From: Gammaproteobacteria bacterium
GTDB lineage: Bacteria > Pseudomonadota > Gammaproteobacteria > DSM-16500
Assembly (NCBI GenBank): GCA_013287765.1
Contig: JABDDD010000011.1
Span: 423-46,793, forward strand
DNA: 46,371 nucleotides
Direction of reading: 5' to 3'
The notes under the pieces are model-generated. The model saw only the letters and a program-made list of their open reading frames with translations, searched no databases and was not told the DNA's origin. A program made the translations under genes and the position numbers. This document shows positions 25,401 through 33,147 of the stretch, one piece after another (within the stretch, counting starts at the first letter, position 1; each line of letters begins with the position of its first letter).

Positions 25401-28063
25401 TCACTCCTGTTAGCAGCGGTGTGACTGTTAACTTGTCGCTGAATGGCGCAGCTCCTATTACTACAGTGACTGATAATAGCGGATCTTATTCTTATCTTTT
25501 TTCAACAAATAGCGGTAATCCTGTCCCCAATGGTAATATACCTATTGGCACTGATATTTTAATTTATCCTAGCAGCGCTTCAACTGGCAATTTAATATTT
25601 CAAGATAATGGTCAAACTATCAATAGTGCTCAGTTGCTAAATAATCAAATTATTGCTGGTGTTTCAGGTGGAAATGCAGCTTCTAATACCATCCTGGCGA
25701 CAGCATTAGGAAGTCTGGTTGCTCCTAATATTGGTTATAGCTTATCAGGTAATAATATAATTATTGGGAATGGTGAAAGTTTTACGAGTAGTCATTATAT
25801 TTTCGATGGTAATCTCAACACCACGAATGGCGATATTAATTTAAACGCACCGGATATTACTCTTGCAGCGCCTACTATTACGCTTAGTACTAATATTGGA
25901 AATATTACAGTGAACGGAGATATCAATGGCACGGGAAAAGCATTAGTTTTGCAAGGTCTTGCAGCAAACGCTGATACATTTACTCTCAATAACTCAAGCA
26001 ATGCCTTACAGTCTTTGACCGTTTCAGGCGGGGCAAGTCATACTGCTATTTTATCGATACAAGATAATTTAGCAACACAAAATTGGATTGTGGATGGCGC
26101 TTATGGTGGAAATATAACTGGGGTAACAGGCATTCCAAGTATTACTTTTTCAAATATAGATAACTTAATAGGCGGAAATAGTTTAACAGCATCAAATACT
26201 GCAAATACTTGGACTTTAACAGGAAGCAATACCGGCTCATTATTAACACCCGGTGCCACTTATGCTTTTTCAGGATTTACTACTTTAGTGGGTGGTGGCA
26301 ACAATGATGATTTTGTTAATAATAGCGGTTTTACCGGGACTATTAATGGCGGTAGTGGTAATAGCACTATTGATATGGGTACCAATCCAACTACAACGAC
26401 CTGGTTTATCACAGGCGCAAACCAAGGTACTGGCGGTGGTTTAACAGGCTTTAGTAATATACAAAATATCAATGCAGCGACTAACAGCAGTAATAATATA
26501 TTTACCATACAAAGCGGTGGCAGTATCGTATCATTAAATGGCGGAACATTTTCAAATAATAATACTTTAATAGGGCCTAATACCAGCAGTACTTGGATAT
26601 TAAATGGTGCAGGCAGCGGCAATATCACAAGTCCTATCGCAACAAGTTTTGCTAATTTTGCTAATATCACGGGCGGAACAGGTGCAAATAACTTTACGAT
26701 TAATGCGGGTGCTAATATTGACACATTAAACGGAGGGGGCAGCGCACTTAATAGCAATACATTTAATGTTGCTGGCGGAAATGTGAATACATTAAACGGC
26801 GGCGCAGGACCTGATAACTTTTTAATTACGAGCCCAACTAATCCTGTCACATTTGATTTTAATAGTAACAATAGTGGGACAATTAGCGGAGGGGCAAGCA
26901 TTGGTCATTTCACCCAAATACCTAATATTACTTCTACCACTTCAGGTGATACTATAAATATTAGCAGTAGCGTCAATAATATTAGTGTTGGTGATAATAC
27001 AACAATTGTTGTTACTGGAAGCGGTAATGTCGGGACATTAAATGGCGGCAATACAGGAACTTATACTATTAGCGGTACGATAGGCTTATTAAATGGCGGT
27101 GCGGGTACTAATCTGTATATTTTAAATAATGGCGCCAGTATTACAAGTTTAGTAGGCGGAGGCAGCGGCACTAATAATACTTTAAATTTTAGTACGACGA
27201 CAAGTGCAAATACTTGGAACGTTAATGGTGTAAACGGCAGTGTATCAGGTGGGGCAACTATTTCTAATTATACTGCTATTTCTAATTTAATCGGCAGCAA
27301 TAATGGAGATACTTTTAATATTTCAGGCGCCTTAAATAATATAACAGGTGGTAGTGGGAATGATACGTTTGCGGTGAGTTCCTCTGCATTCATTAATAAT
27401 ATTAACGGTGGTGCTGGGAATAATACGCTGCATTTAATCGATGGTTCTTCAACTTGGAATATTACAGGATCCAATAGTGGTAATTTATCAGGTCTTGTCA
27501 GTGCTTTTAATAATATAGGAACTTTAAGCGGAAGTTCCGATGGAATAGCGACTTTTAAATTTTCAGGTCCTTACGCTATAGCTATTGATGGCGGTAATAT
27601 AAGTAATATTAATGTGCTTGATGTTTCATCTGTTCCACAAGCAGTGAATATAACAGTTGGACCTAAATCTGGTTCTGTGCTTAATAGTGGTACTTTAACA
27701 TTATCAGATAACACTATTTTTGCGAGTTTTACCAGAATTCAAAGCGCCATTGGTAATGGTGGAATATTAACAACTAATCCAACGAGTTTATTAAGCTCTT
27801 TAGTTTTGACAAGCGCAACGCAAGGCCAAATTAGTGATCCTTTCTTTTTTACTGGATTTACGCCAGCATTATTTATAACAGGTGTTGAATCAAATGTATC
27901 AAATGTCATCACTGGTAGCACAGATTCTAATTCGTTATTAGAACAAGCTGCAAACCAAGATGACATCTTAAACATAGTCGATGAAAATTTGCTACAACTT
28001 ATTAATAATGAAATTCAAACAGATACTAATTTAACTCAATCAAATACTTATTGTTTTCAATAA
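22454..28063 (+). CDS. Filamentous-haemagglutinin-like TpsA adhesin
   Basis: A 1,869-residue exported protein. Signal peptide (about 1-22), then a two-partner-secretion domain (about 23-270) with NHLQINQQSQKAIINWQSFN, ALNRINPNQGASQIFGHL and the NPNG-like NQAGIYFGP motif. A Gly/Asn-rich beta-helical region follows, then GLUG-type repeats at about 660-890 (VGGLVGLI, YSTGSITV, VGGIAGG). From residue 1,211 a Trp-led repeat recurs: WIVDGAYGG, WTLTGSNTG, WFITGANQG, WILNGAGSG, a Trp-less FDFNSNNSG, WNVNGVNGS and WNITGSNSG, interleaved with TLNGGAG-type turns. The C-terminus is a short charged helix ending NTYCFQ. No TpsB transporter lies in the window, and no toxin domain is evident. GGAG seven bases upstream supports the start. 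Likely a surface or secreted adhesin. Confidence 0.88.
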   Translation: MKKCLVFLAVILLILGSNTEAAPSPNALPNGGNVVAGNATITRSANHLQINQQSQKAIINWQSFNIGSGASTHFQQPAQGIALNRINPNQGASQIFGHLSATGRIILVNQAGIYFGPNAYVNVGGIIASTSDISNANFLSGHYVFDQPSTRNGAIVNEGTIIAKENGLVALIGDGVSNEGLIQAHVGNVILASGDKFTVSLSGDQLINFTIDEGSSSAAIDANGNKLKNGVNNSGTILADAGTVLMTAKVASNIIDQAVNMTGVIEARSIAEKDGVIILDANDGTAVVAGQMNASGESDNGGTIKVLGQDVHITQSAGIYADGKTGGGTILMGGNQQGNGPESNAKETTVDAGAILSANAIDSGNGGNIIVWSDDHTEFHGNLSATGGLHSGNGGFAETSGHYLDVSGAAINLSAPYGTKGTWLLDPTSIYIANNQTNATTAGMTGVDTTANTNSGTSPTSYDASGSTADSLLTTATLIAALANSNVVVTTNNANGAGTGDITVVDPITWSSANSLTLSAYRNIVLDAAITNGANSSASVTLQTDNTGTGTGTVTSIAGGLVSMLGGGSQVKIYYNPTTFGTQDTLYSGGTPSPTQYMLINSLGSFGDTNTRSLASLSNPANSATLWNQNFALSTNIDASNTSLASWNTGSGFAPIGNNTTVFSGEFDGQGHTINNLYINFTGTNQNIGFIGNTSALVANLGLTNASVTVNGNGDNTGIIVGQTNSGIANVYATGSISLNGSDGRVAGIVGVIDGLLTNSYSSAAVAANITGGFFNVGGLVGLIAPTNGTVSQSYSTGSITVVSASDNIDVGGIAGGDQSFFSSGIFNSYNTGSITVSGAGSSANGGVGGIAGVTNGSGVVDNTYSTGLMNVTGGIATGGILGFDASVSLNSAQNSAWDTVTTGQSQGVGGGSTGTNLVGGCFGPLCAPNDLSQSSTYQALGWNIGAPGSNATWQIVDGVIYPHLINEGLHTFTGTVYSDNGITPVSSGVTVNLSLNGAAPITTVTDNSGSYSYLFSTNSGNPVPNGNIPIGTDILIYPSSASTGNLIFQDNGQTINSAQLLNNQIIAGVSGGNAASNTILATALGSLVAPNIGYSLSGNNIIIGNGESFTSSHYIFDGNLNTTNGDINLNAPDITLAAPTITLSTNIGNITVNGDINGTGKALVLQGLAANADTFTLNNSSNALQSLTVSGGASHTAILSIQDNLATQNWIVDGAYGGNITGVTGIPSITFSNIDNLIGGNSLTASNTANTWTLTGSNTGSLLTPGATYAFSGFTTLVGGGNNDDFVNNSGFTGTINGGSGNSTIDMGTNPTTTTWFITGANQGTGGGLTGFSNIQNINAATNSSNNIFTIQSGGSIVSLNGGTFSNNNTLIGPNTSSTWILNGAGSGNITSPIATSFANFANITGGTGANNFTINAGANIDTLNGGGSALNSNTFNVAGGNVNTLNGGAGPDNFLITSPTNPVTFDFNSNNSGTISGGASIGHFTQIPNITSTTSGDTINISSSVNNISVGDNTTIVVTGSGNVGTLNGGNTGTYTISGTIGLLNGGAGTNLYILNNGASITSLVGGGSGTNNTLNFSTTTSANTWNVNGVNGSVSGGATISNYTAISNLIGSNNGDTFNISGALNNITGGSGNDTFAVSSSAFINNINGGAGNNTLHLIDGSSTWNITGSNSGNLSGLVSAFNNIGTLSGSSDGIATFKFSGPYAIAIDGGNISNINVLDVSSVPQAVNITVGPKSGSVLNSGTLTLSDNTIFASFTRIQSAIGNGGILTTNPTSLLSSLVLTSATQGQISDPFFFTGFTPALFITGVESNVSNVITGSTDSNSLLEQAANQDDILNIVDENLLQLINNEIQTDTNLTQSNTYCFQ

Positions 28064-28077
28064 ATTTAAAATTAAAA

Positions 28078-29133
28078 TTAACTTTGCAACACAAAGCCGC
28101 ATAATTTATATAACAATCGTGCGCCAACATTTGCATCCCATTCGGCTGCTGTATCGGGATGCTCTGAGTGTTTTTTGGTACCCGGTGAAACTTCATTTAA
28201 ATCAAATCCTATTATTTTTCTATTAGATAATTTTACTTTTTTTATTAAAAAAAGTGCTTCAAAAAAATCAAGACCTCCAGGAACTGGCGTACCTGTATGT
28301 GGACAAAAACGCGGATCTAAACCATCAATATCAAATGAAATATAAACTTCTTCTGGTAAGCTATCTACAATTTCATCGCAAATAGCAGACCAACTGATAC
28401 CATTCATTTTTTTATTATTTAAAATAACATCAAAAAAGGTTTGTATACGACTAGAATTTGTTTTGATAAAGTCGAATTCTTCTTCACAAAAATCACGAAT
28501 GCCTACTTGAACTAATTTTTGCAGGTTTGTTTGAGTGATCACATTATACATAATCGAAGCATGAGAATGTTGAAATCCTTCATATGCATGACGCATATCG
28601 GCATGCGCATCAAAATGTAGTATTCCCATATTGGGATATTTTTCAAGAAAGGCTTGGATAGCACCAAAAGGTGTAGAGTGATCGCCGCCGACTAATCCAA
28701 CTTTTTTGCCTGCCAATAATAGTTGTTTGACTTGACTATAGACTTCTTGATTGACGCTTAAACTATAAGTATTCACTTTTTTTAATTCAGCGAGTACTTG
28801 AGGGTCATCCATGGTATTTTGATGAGCAATAACATACTCTGCGGCTTTGCGTGCTTTAGTATTCCAATCTTGCATATTATTTGATGCAGACTGCATGGCA
28901 ATACCTGCTTTAAAAAAATTGCCTAGTTCAAAATCAAATAAATCAACTTGTTTACTGGCTTTCAAGATAACCTCTGGCCCTAAAGATGTACCACCACCAT
29001 ATGAAGTAGTCGCCTCCCAAGGAACGGGTATTAATATCAACTGCGCTTCCTCTTCTGTGAAGGGTAATCCAAAAATACCATCGCCTGATGCAGCTGCATT
29101 CGGATCAAAATTTTTTGTCATTTTATTTAACAC
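28078..29133 (-). CDS. Agmatinase/arginase-family ureohydrolase
   Basis: A protein of about 350 residues with all manganese-binding signatures of ureohydrolases: GGDHSTPFGAI, ILHFDAHADMR and ISFDIDGLDP, plus GFDLNEVSPG near the end. The agmatinase-like members hydrolyse agmatine to putrescine and urea, feeding polyamine synthesis; formimidoylglutamase or arginase activity cannot be excluded by eye. A long N-terminal part (LPFTEEEAQLILIPVPWEAT) matches larger bacterial relatives. The longest frame starts at GTG 29133, but ATG 29121 four codons later is equally plausible; neither has a strong Shine-Dalgarno. Gene is convergent with the adhesin, 14 bases apart. Confidence 0.87.
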   Translation of the reverse strand: MLNKMTKNFDPNAAASGDGIFGLPFTEEEAQLILIPVPWEATTSYGGGTSLGPEVILKASKQVDLFDFELGNFFKAGIAMQSASNNMQDWNTKARKAAEYVIAHQNTMDDPQVLAELKKVNTYSLSVNQEVYSQVKQLLLAGKKVGLVGGDHSTPFGAIQAFLEKYPNMGILHFDAHADMRHAYEGFQHSHASIMYNVITQTNLQKLVQVGIRDFCEEEFDFIKTNSSRIQTFFDVILNNKKMNGISWSAICDEIVDSLPEEVYISFDIDGLDPRFCPHTGTPVPGGLDFFEALFLIKKVKLSNRKIIGFDLNEVSPGTKKHSEHPDTAAEWDANVGARLLYKLCGFVLQS

Positions 29134-29441
29134 TCTGTATTTAATATTTAGTATTTAGTATTTAAAAAAAGAAAACTATTCTACTCGATCTAATAATAAT
29201 ATGTACAATTTTACAAGAAAAATTTATTATCTATCTTGAAAGAAATGAATTTATTATGATCATTTTAAGCAACCTATAATTCATTGATACTACATTACTT
29301 ATTGGGCAAGGTAAAAGCCTTAAAAAAATTTAATTTGTTGTCTATTCAAGTTATTAAAAAGCTTCTGCTCTAAGTTATCTACTTTGCTTTGACGCTTAAA
29401 TGTTAAAATATTCATTAAGGGAATCTATAAGGGGACGTCTT
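29134..29441. other. Divergent intergenic region with 7-bp tandem repeats
   Basis: About 308 AT-rich bases between the divergent agmatinase-family and Cys/Tyr-rich genes. At 29138-29164 the motif TATTTAG/TATTTAA is repeated in tandem four times at seven- to eight-base period. A TTGACG hexamer at 29389-29394 could be a -35 box for the rightward gene, but a matching -10 at 17 bases is not clear. Nothing else was recognised. Confidence 0.45.
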
Positions 29442-29912
29442 ATGAGAACGGTCAAGCTAAATCAGCTTCTCTCAGTTAAGAATAGTGTCTTACTCCTAAC
29501 CTTATATTTAACAAGTGGTAGCGCATCTGCTGAGTATTATATCCTTCCAGCCCCTACTCCCACGATGGTGGTGGCTGAGAGTGCGCCGCCTTGTCGTGTT
29601 TATCGGGATTATAAATGCGAACGACGTGTGGCGTATCGCTGCCGCACAGGGTGTCGTACTCGTTCTCCTTGTCAGGCGCCAAGACGGGCTCGTTGTTCTA
29701 CAGCCACTGTTTCTGCTTATTATGCAGCCCCAGTTTGCAATACATGGTCGTCTTGCAATCCTTGCAACAGTTGTAACACGGTGCAGGTGATGACAACACC
29801 TGGTTTTAATGTGGTTTATGGACCGCCGGTTTATGCTCCGGATACTTATAATCCTTATTATTATTACAATTCTGATTGGGATTTACGTACATCAGATGAT
29901 TATTATTATTAA
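29442..29912 (+). CDS. Exported Cys- and Tyr-rich protein
   Basis: A 156-residue protein of unknown function. The signal peptide covers about 31 residues and ends GSASA before EYYILPAP. The mature chain has a basic Cys-rich middle (CRVYRDYKCERRVAYRCRTG, CRTRSPC, RRARC), a second Cys cluster with two CNxC-like motifs (CNTWSSCNPCNSCN) and a Tyr/Pro tail (YGPPVYAPDTYNPYYYY, ending DDYYY). This composition suggests disulphide-linked or Tyr-crosslinked surface material, comparable in style to coat or shell proteins but without a recognised family. AAGGGGA seven bases upstream of ATG 29442 decides the start over ATG 29400. Confidence 0.75.
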   Translation: MRTVKLNQLLSVKNSVLLLTLYLTSGSASAEYYILPAPTPTMVVAESAPPCRVYRDYKCERRVAYRCRTGCRTRSPCQAPRRARCSTATVSAYYAAPVCNTWSSCNPCNSCNTVQVMTTPGFNVVYGPPVYAPDTYNPYYYYNSDWDLRTSDDYYY

Positions 29913-29935
29913 AAATAAATATTATTAAAATATGA

Positions 29936-30928
29936 TTAAGATAAAATTATTTTTAAAGTTTCAAAACTAATATTAGCGCCACTTAAAATAATGATAATAT
30001 TTTTATTTAAAAAACGATCTGCATTTTTTAAAAAAGCGGCTAACGCAACCCCAGCTGCACCTTCAATCATTTGATGTTGCATTTGCATGACATTTAATAT
30101 GGCGTTTTTAATTTCATTTTCTGTTACTAAGATATATTCATCAACGTATTGTTGGCATAAGTTTAAAGTCATTGTATGAGGATCAACCCCTCCTGCTGTT
30201 GCATCGCAAATCGTCTCAGAAGTTGTCATTTCAATAATATGGCCTGATTTAATGGATTCAGCCATCACTGGTGAATTTTCTGGTAAACAACCGATAATTT
30301 GTATATGAGGATGAACTGTTTTTAAAAAACTGCCGATACCTGAAATAAGGCCACCACCGCCGACGGGGATGAATACCGCATCGATTTGATTCATTTGAGC
30401 TATTATTTCAGTAGCAATAGTGCCTTGTCCACAAATGACATCTATATCATTGTAAGGAGACACATAAACCATTTTATGCCTTTTGGCATATTCCATGGCA
30501 AATAATTCAGTATGCATCATATCATTGCCATAAAATTCAATAGGTACACCATAATTACGAATATTTTCTACTTTAATTTTTGATGCATTTTCAGGAACAA
30601 AAACCATTCCTGCAATATGTAATTTATTCATGCCAAAAGCAACTGCCGCGCCATGATTGCCAGAAGAAGCTGTAATGACTCCTTGGCTGCGTTGTTCCAT
30701 ATTTAATGTTAATAATTTATTTAAAGCGCCTCTAATCTTAAATGAACCAGTATATTGTAAATTTTCACTTTTAAAATAAACCTGACAACCTGTCAAATGA
30801 CTTAAATAAATAGAATAATCTAGTGGCGTTTCACGTATAAAAGCACGAATTCTTTCATGTGCGGTTAATATGGCATCTTTCATATCAAATTGATTATTTT
30901 TTTCCGAAATAGGATGATCTAGTAACAT
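29936..30928 (-). CDS. PLP-dependent serine/threonine dehydratase
   Basis: A 330-residue fold-type II PLP enzyme. The cofactor Lys is in ENLQYTGSFKIRGALNKL, the phosphate/substrate loop in TASSGNHGAAVAFG, and the PLP-phosphate glycine loop in PVGGGGLISGIG. It deaminates L-threonine or L-serine to 2-oxobutyrate or pyruvate; a serine-racemase-type side activity is common. It lacks a C-terminal ACT/regulatory domain, so it resembles catabolic or allosterically simple forms rather than biosynthetic IlvA. ATG 30928 is chosen because AGGAG lies eight bases upstream; a longer frame opens at 30967 without such a site. Confidence 0.9.
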   Translation of the reverse strand: MLLDHPISEKNNQFDMKDAILTAHERIRAFIRETPLDYSIYLSHLTGCQVYFKSENLQYTGSFKIRGALNKLLTLNMEQRSQGVITASSGNHGAAVAFGMNKLHIAGMVFVPENASKIKVENIRNYGVPIEFYGNDMMHTELFAMEYAKRHKMVYVSPYNDIDVICGQGTIATEIIAQMNQIDAVFIPVGGGGLISGIGSFLKTVHPHIQIIGCLPENSPVMAESIKSGHIIEMTTSETICDATAGGVDPHTMTLNLCQQYVDEYILVTENEIKNAILNVMQMQHQMIEGAAGVALAAFLKNADRFLNKNIIIILSGANISFETLKIILS

Positions 30929-31073
30929 TACGGTAACTCCTATTGCTAAATAGTGTTGAGGAATCATTTAATGTTACTACGTTCATCAGGGTTAGCCAAT
31001 CCTGACTTATCCTAATTCCTTCAGTTATTTAGAAAAATTAAGGGTGATTACTAAAAGAATATAAGGGTAATAC

Positions 31074-31085
31074 TAACTATAGTTA
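31074..31085. promoter_or_regulatory. 12-bp palindrome in divergent intergenic region
   Basis: TAACTATAGTTA is a perfect palindrome lying between the divergent dehydratase and S33-type hydrolase genes. It is a candidate operator only by position and symmetry. In DNA this AT-rich such a length can occur by chance. Confidence 0.2.
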
Positions 31086-31195
31086 TATTAAAAGATTGCC
31101 ATTTTTTTTAGCGAGTAATTATTCGTGGTAGAATGGATCGCTGACAGACAACTTTAAAACACGCGGAATGCTACGCGATTGGAGCGTAACTATCG

Positions 31196-32065
31196 ATGAA
31201 AATTATCGAAGAAAATAAATTATTTGTGCCAGTTAATGGCGCTCAATTATTTTGTCGTACATTTGGCAATCAGAATTCTCCGGTTATTGTTTTACATGGA
31301 GGACCTGGTTTAGGTTTCAACTATCTGTTGCCGCAAATGATTGAAATAGGAAAATTTTCTTTTGCCATTTTCTATGATCAAAGAGGCACTGGCAGTTCTA
31401 TCGGAAAGGATGACTGGCTATTAGACCCTTTTCAAACATATATTGATGATCTAAATCAAGTAAGAGAAGCTTTTGGATTAAAAACAATATCGCTATTAGC
31501 ACATTCTTTTGGTGGTATATTAGCTTCGTTCTATGCTTTAGCATTTCCGCAACATGTTGATAAAATCATTTATTTAAATTCAGTTCCAATATCTAGCGCA
31601 GATTATATAGCTTTTGTGAAACATCGCAGCCAAATTGTTGATACTCATAAAACTGAGCTAGATTCTATACGTCAATCAGTTGCTTTTTTACAAGGGGATC
31701 CTGAAACAGTCGAAAGATTTTACCGTCTCTATTTTAAAAATTATTTTTCAAATCCTAGCTTAGCCCACACACTCACACTTAGAATGACCCCTAAAGCGGC
31801 TATCAATAATTTTAAAATTTATAATCTTTTCTATGACGATATCACCAAAAATTCTTTCAATTTGTATAAAAAAATAAAAACATTGAACAAACAATCGTTG
31901 ATTGTAGCCTGCGATAAAGACGTGATCCCATTATATTACATGGAACAACTTCATAAGAATATTCCTTCATCTAAATTGACCTTAATTAAAGATAGTGGAC
32001 ATTTTCCTTATATAGATCAACCAAAAATTCTTTTTAAAAATATTAAAAATTTTCTAGATAAATAG
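31196..32065 (+). CDS. Proline-iminopeptidase-like alpha/beta hydrolase (S33)
   Basis: A 289-residue cytosolic hydrolase. The oxyanion motif VLHGGPGLG (HGGPG), the YDQRGTGSS strand, the nucleophile elbow LAHSFGGILA and a C-terminal DSGHFPYIDQP with the catalytic His are the hallmarks of the S33/proline iminopeptidase group. The acid is probably in VACDKDVIP. Members cleave N-terminal Pro or small amide/ester substrates; exact substrate unknown. It begins 268 bases from the divergent dehydratase. Confidence 0.88.
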   Translation: MKIIEENKLFVPVNGAQLFCRTFGNQNSPVIVLHGGPGLGFNYLLPQMIEIGKFSFAIFYDQRGTGSSIGKDDWLLDPFQTYIDDLNQVREAFGLKTISLLAHSFGGILASFYALAFPQHVDKIIYLNSVPISSADYIAFVKHRSQIVDTHKTELDSIRQSVAFLQGDPETVERFYRLYFKNYFSNPSLAHTLTLRMTPKAAINNFKIYNLFYDDITKNSFNLYKKIKTLNKQSLIVACDKDVIPLYYMEQLHKNIPSSKLTLIKDSGHFPYIDQPKILFKNIKNFLDK

Positions 32066-32141
32066 GTTTTTTTAGCTCCAATAAATATTATTTTACAAAA
32101 AATAAATAAATAGATATACTAAATAAAATTTATGATAATGG

Positions 32142-32330
32142 ATGATCCAGATGACTCACCTAAAACACTTTTGCATGATTATCTATATTATATTCATTTT
32201 ATTTGTGTCTGGCTGTGCTGCTAAAAACTCAGCTGTCACTACTTCATTTTCACCTACTCCAAATTATCCGCAAAATATCAATCCGAATGAATCTGCTCAT
32301 AGAATGGTTAATGTTATGACACGTTATTAA
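32142..32330 (+). CDS. Small putative lipoprotein
   Basis: A 62-residue protein with a type II signal sequence: a hydrophobic stretch (MIIYIIFILFV) and lipobox VSGC with the lipidated Cys about residue 25. The mature part is about 38 polar residues (AAKNSAVTTSFSPTPNYPQN) ending RMVNVMTRY. ATG 32151 would give a 59-residue version; neither start has a good Shine-Dalgarno. It is a short surface or periplasmic lipopeptide of unknown function, transcribed between the hydrolase and tag. Confidence 0.6.
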   Translation: MIQMTHLKHFCMIIYIIFILFVSGCAAKNSAVTTSFSPTPNYPQNINPNESAHRMVNVMTRY

Positions 32331-32432
32331 GTATATTAAACCTTGCTTTATGGTCTAGAAATATTTTATCATCGAACGCACAGAACATACAAATGATACA
32401 CGAGCTAAGTCAGTCTGTTTAAGGTCGCTGTT

Positions 32433-33002
32433 ATGAAAAATAAAATTCGTTGTCGATGGGTAACAGATGATTTGATTAATATAGATTATCATGATCATGA
32501 GTGGGGTAGACCTATTCATAATGATAAACTATTATTTGAATTTTTAATTCTAGAAGGTGCTCAAGCAGGATTAAGCTGGCTGACTATTTTAAAAAAACGA
32601 GAAAATTATCGTTCTTGTTTTGATAATTTTAATCCAAAAAAAATCGCATTATATAACAAACATAAAATTAATCAGCTATTAAATAATTCTGGAATTATAC
32701 GAAATCGTTTAAAAATTGAATCGACCATTACTAATGCTAAAGCTTATCTTGAAATAGTAAAAGAGTGGGGTAGTTTTTCTGATTATATTTGGCATTTCGT
32801 CAATAATCAGCCTATAAAAAATCACCGGAAAAATTCTGACCTTATTCCTAATAAAACAATTATCTCAGATACCCTGTCAAAAGACTTAAAAAAACGTGGA
32901 TTTAAATTTGTTGGAAGTACTATTTGCTATGCTTATATGCAAGCTGTTGGCATGGTGAATGATCATGCAATCGATTGCTTTTGTTATAAATTGCCACCAT
33001 GA
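32433..33002 (+). CDS. tag: DNA-3-methyladenine glycosylase I
   Basis: A 189-residue base-excision repair enzyme that removes 3-methyladenine from alkylated DNA. The zinc-binding residues of the family are present: Cys near the N-terminus (IRCRW), His in YHDHEWG, and the C-terminal NDHAIDCFC with His and Cys. Other markers are EFLILEGAQAGLSW (helix with the catalytic-site Glu and the Trp), NRLKIESTITNA and GFKFVGSTICYAYMQAVGMV. Length matches E. coli Tag. AAGG lies eight bases upstream of the ATG. It appears to be monocistronic. Confidence 0.95.
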   Translation: MKNKIRCRWVTDDLINIDYHDHEWGRPIHNDKLLFEFLILEGAQAGLSWLTILKKRENYRSCFDNFNPKKIALYNKHKINQLLNNSGIIRNRLKIESTITNAKAYLEIVKEWGSFSDYIWHFVNNQPIKNHRKNSDLIPNKTIISDTLSKDLKKRGFKFVGSTICYAYMQAVGMVNDHAIDCFCYKLPP

Positions 33003-33147
33003 TTGTCGATAAGCGCTCCTGAATGGCTTAGATTTATCATTTCAATTTCTGAAGAAATCCATTTTTACTTATGGTTAAAATTTGCATTTTTCAATAAATT
33101 AAGTATTATTACTTGCTCAATTTAATGAACAAAATGGAAAGTCCAGG

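Noticed and set aside
26260-26901. 213-residue minus-strand frame rich in Pro, Leu and Val inside the adhesin
   Set aside because: The Pro/Leu composition is the reverse complement of Gly/Asn-rich repeats in the TpsA-like gene; no start signal.
28847-29158. 103-residue plus-strand frame opposite the agmatinase-family gene
   Set aside because: Antisense to conserved ureohydrolase sequence; no family signature.
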